Shown here: in pieces, positions 61,844 through 64,000 of the stretch | Numbering within the stretch: the stretch's first letter is position 1 | Layout: every line of letters starts with the position of its first letter | DNA from: Candidatus Endomicrobiellum cubanum | Lineage (GTDB): Bacteria; Elusimicrobiota; Endomicrobiia; Endomicrobiales; Endomicrobiaceae | Direction of reading: 5' to 3' | Assembly (NCBI GenBank): GCA_031269735.1 | Contig: JAISYS010000042.1 | Span: 1 to 64,000, forward strand | Length of the DNA stretch: 64,000 nt | Notes under the pieces: model-generated | The model's input: the letters and a program-made list of their open reading frames with translations, nothing else | Databases searched by the model: none | What the model was told of the DNA's origin: nothing | Program-made: the position numbers and the translations under genes

Positions 61844-62989
61844 TCATCTTTTTCTCAAACTCAAAAGATACCCTGCACGTTTTTGTATATGACGTTCTAT
61901 GGCCATTAAACGAACTTCAGACAAATTTAGTTTTGGATGCCGAATAAACTTAAAACCAAACAAACTGCGCAATTTATCTGCTTGCCTTGTGCTCATTGCC
62001 TTTATACAATTTTCTTCAAACGTGGTTGCTCCATTTGCAGGGAAACGTGTTTTTGCATATTGGTCTAAATTAAGTATATCCTCATCCATTGCAAAATTAA
62101 ATAACGACATACCATGGTCAAACAACGGAGCTGGTGCAACCACATTTCCGCTATGGTTATTGCGTAACACACCAAAATTACCAAAGTGTCTATCTGTATT
62201 GTAAATCACCGCATCAAACACAAGCATGTCTCGTATCTTATTTATAAATTCAACACCATGCTCATTATAATAACGCATTACAGCATCAAGACCACCACTT
62301 TTGACAATACGACCAATTGGAACATATGCTGTATTTATACTAGTAAACAATTTACATTTAGAGGCTAGTATACCTTTCCAATTTTCCAAATCATAATGTA
62401 CTGCTGAGATACCCATGACATCAGCAATTTGACTGGCATAATATTCACTATAGGGTTCATTTCCCGTATTGACAAAACCGCTTGTACCACCTTTGTACAA
62501 ATATATACCATCACCATCAATGTATCGCCATGCTTTCGGTAGCATTCCGTTAGTAGTAAGTTCAGGTGATGTTGTAAAAGATATATCACCTTGTGTTACA
62601 CCCGTATAAGCCACTAAAGATAAAATTTCAGAAAAACGGTTCTCGTACAAGTTATAGTCTGCAAATCTACCTTCGAAACCCGCTGGTACAACCCAATAAC
62701 TATCGTTGAGAGATAATCCCTTGCACACATCAATTATACCTTTAGTGTCTCCCATAGATAGACCCAACGATTTCAGGATTTCTTCTACAAACTCCCTGTT
62801 CTTTGGAATTGTACGATGTTCAAGCCAGATTGGAAGTCCTACATTGTCAGGAGTAAGGTCAAGCGGTAACAAATTTCGCGATTCCCCAAAACTAATAATT
62901 TCAGATGTAAGACCACCCCATTCTCCTTTGATAAGTGAGAATGTGATAAGAGTTATATCAAAAAGTCGTAACTCATATAAATTACCCAA
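61844..62989 (-). CDS. HipA-like kinase (third copy)
   Basis: The protein has 381 aa. It has the same arrangement as the other two HipA-like proteins but is more divergent: LYKGGTSG, EPYSEYYAS, the catalytic loop IYNTDRHFGNFGVLRN near residue 262 and the metal motif PLFDHGMSL near 285, both intact. There is no small FTLEDI-type partner next to it; the DinJ antitoxin gene follows with overlap, an unusual neighbour. Confidence 0.75.
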   Translation of the reverse strand: MGNLYELRLFDITLITFSLIKGEWGGLTSEIISFGESRNLLPLDLTPDNVGLPIWLEHRTIPKNREFVEEILKSLGLSMGDTKGIIDVCKGLSLNDSYWVVPAGFEGRFADYNLYENRFSEILSLVAYTGVTQGDISFTTSPELTTNGMLPKAWRYIDGDGIYLYKGGTSGFVNTGNEPYSEYYASQIADVMGISAVHYDLENWKGILASKCKLFTSINTAYVPIGRIVKSGGLDAVMRYYNEHGVEFINKIRDMLVFDAVIYNTDRHFGNFGVLRNNHSGNVVAPAPLFDHGMSLFNFAMDEDILNLDQYAKTRFPANGATTFEENCIKAMSTRQADKLRSLFGFKFIRHPKLNLSEVRLMAIERHIQKRAGYLLSLRKR

Positions 62990-62995
62990 TTTATC

Positions 62996-64000
62996 TCACC
63001 TTATCATTTGCTTCTTTACTGCATCTCGTAGTCTATACGTTTCAAAATTCATGACTCTACTTTTACCTTTTAGTTTTCTACGCCAATAATCTAATAAATC
63101 ACTCATAGTTTGCTCAAATGTGTATTCAGGCGCCCATCCAGTGTGGGAGCCAAATTTATTAAAATCTGAAGTCTGTACATCAACTACGTTGCTTAAAGAC
63201 TTCCTAGTATACTTTACCTTAATATCTTTAACCGTTGAAAAAGACAGCAATATGTCTAACACATCTCCGAGTTTACATGTATGCGTACCTACCATATCAT
63301 AATAGGCACCCGACAAAGGCTTAACGGTCACCAACATATAATAAGCTCGTGCTATATCTCTAACATCTGCCCATGTACACACCAAATCAAGATTATCTAC
63401 CTCTATTACAGGTGCTGATAACCCATCTTCAATCATAACTATTTTCTTTGCAAAAGCAGACTCCGCAAAAACATCTCCTCTCCTTGGGCCAGTATGAACA
63501 CACGTCTTTGTTGTCATTACATGCATATTATAGGCTTCCGCATAATATCTTCCTAATAAATCTTTGCATGTCTCTGAAATCGCATAAATCGATGTAGGAT
63601 TAACACTTAAATTACCATAAGGCGACATACAAAATATCGCATTAGACGAACAAACATGAATAATTGGATTCTGATTTAATACTTTAACACTCTCTAATAA
63701 GCTTGCCGTACCTAGAATATTTATATTCAACGTATCAATTGGAGCCTTAATCCCAGCTAAGGGATAACTTTGTGCTGCCAAATGAAAAATATAATCTGGT
63801 TTAACTTCTGTCAGAATCGTAATTAAAGATACCTGGTCATTCATATCCCCGTAACGCATAAACAACTTATCATTATTATTGACACGTTCTAATAAGTGCT
63901 GGATATTATCCAGCGAACTTCGCCATCTTGCTACCCCATAAACATCCCAATTAGTATTCTTCAATAAATAATCTGCTAAATGCGAACCTGCCATTCCCGT
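62996..64000 (-). CDS. GDP-mannose 4,6-dehydratase-like protein (5' end outside window)
   Basis: The visible 334 residues begin in TGMAGSHLADYL, the nucleotide-binding loop of extended SDR sugar dehydratases, and include YIFHLAAQSYP and VHTGPRRGD. The motif SIYAISETCKDLLGRYYAEAY aligns with the SPYGVSKVAQDLLG of GDP-mannose dehydratases, but the Lys of the Y-x-x-x-K pair is Glu, so catalysis is in doubt. The N-terminal few residues lie beyond 64000. Confidence 0.72.
   Translation of the reverse strand, partial: TGMAGSHLADYLLKNTNWDVYGVARWRSSLDNIQHLLERVNNNDKLFMRYGDMNDQVSLITILTEVKPDYIFHLAAQSYPLAGIKAPIDTLNINILGTASLLESVKVLNQNPIIHVCSSNAIFCMSPYGNLSVNPTSIYAISETCKDLLGRYYAEAYNMHVMTTKTCVHTGPRRGDVFAESAFAKKIVMIEDGLSAPVIEVDNLDLVCTWADVRDIARAYYMLVTVKPLSGAYYDMVGTHTCKLGDVLDILLSFSTVKDIKVKYTRKSLSNVVDVQTSDFNKFGSHTGWAPEYTFEQTMSDLLDYWRRKLKGKSRVMNFETYRLRDAVKKQMIR

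Noticed and set aside
1-64000. Prophage or phage genome
   Set aside because: No capsid, portal, terminase, tail or lysis cassette is visible. The two glucosaminidases and the M23 peptidase sit with a VirB4-like ATPase and have membrane anchors, which fits conjugation better.

Overview
The window is AT-rich, and every supportable gene (about 85) lies on the minus strand, packed with 1-4 base overlaps and strong purine-rich ribosome binding sites. Lipoproteins, a CWB2 cell-wall-binding protein, an SLH-like surface protein, two glucosaminidases, an M23 endopeptidase and a Clostridium-type two-OB-fold SSB point to a Gram-positive Bacillota host (clostridial or a close relative). The mix of conjugation-type ATPase and membrane genes, pilus-type secretion genes, a stripped-down replication set and many toxin-antitoxin-like genes suggests a large mobile element (megaplasmid or ICE). 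No relaxase, coupling protein, integrase, capsid or terminase is visible here. Transcription runs from high to low coordinates.

Region by region, in transcription order. 64.0-61.3 kb: a truncated GDP-mannose dehydratase-like gene, a HipA-like kinase, and a DinJ/RelB antitoxin with a YafQ toxin broken by a nonsense codon. 61.3-39.3 kb: a degenerate AAA-ATPase, then a transfer/secretion block. This block holds two giant membrane or surface proteins (1144 and 1454 aa), other membrane proteins, a VirB4-like ATPase, two glucosaminidases, an M23 peptidase and lipoproteins. 39.3-37.0 kb: a RAMP-reminiscent protein, a DpnD/PcfM-like protein, a non-coding array of about 370 bp with a cytosine almost every 5 bases on the + strand, and a protein with a C-terminal ribbon-helix-helix. 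37.0-28.9 kb: a copper/TauE-type membrane protein, a DnaC-like loader with an altered P-loop, a degenerate Fic protein, a lipoprotein plus CWB2 pair, a dUTPase-like protein and a GNAT protein.

28.8-17.3 kb is an accessory island. It has two tandem AAA-ATPase/PD-(D/E)XK/Fic fusion proteins, a pentapeptide-repeat protein, a VbhA-Fic pair, another Fic protein, HepT-like proteins, an MNT nucleotidyltransferase with a broken HepT partner, and two tandem HipA-like kinases with a tiny partner gene. 17.2-11.7 kb carries replication functions (DnaB-like helicase, a free-standing primase zinc finger, a RuvC-like resolvase) and a family of small paralogues next to a DUF4160 gene. 11.6-0.3 kb is a Tad/Cpa-like pilus or secretion operon: CpaB-like, CpaE-like, CpaF/TadA ATPase, an inserted laccase-domain gene, a fused TadB-TadC-like protein, SSB and seven pilin-like or small proteins. 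The window ends in the start of an Rpn-family gene.

Three features stand out. The first is the 5-base-periodic array. The second is what appears to be a complete absence of GATC from the window. The third is the recurring loss of catalytic residues in accessory enzymes. All functions are inferred from sequence patterns by eye; no database search was possible.
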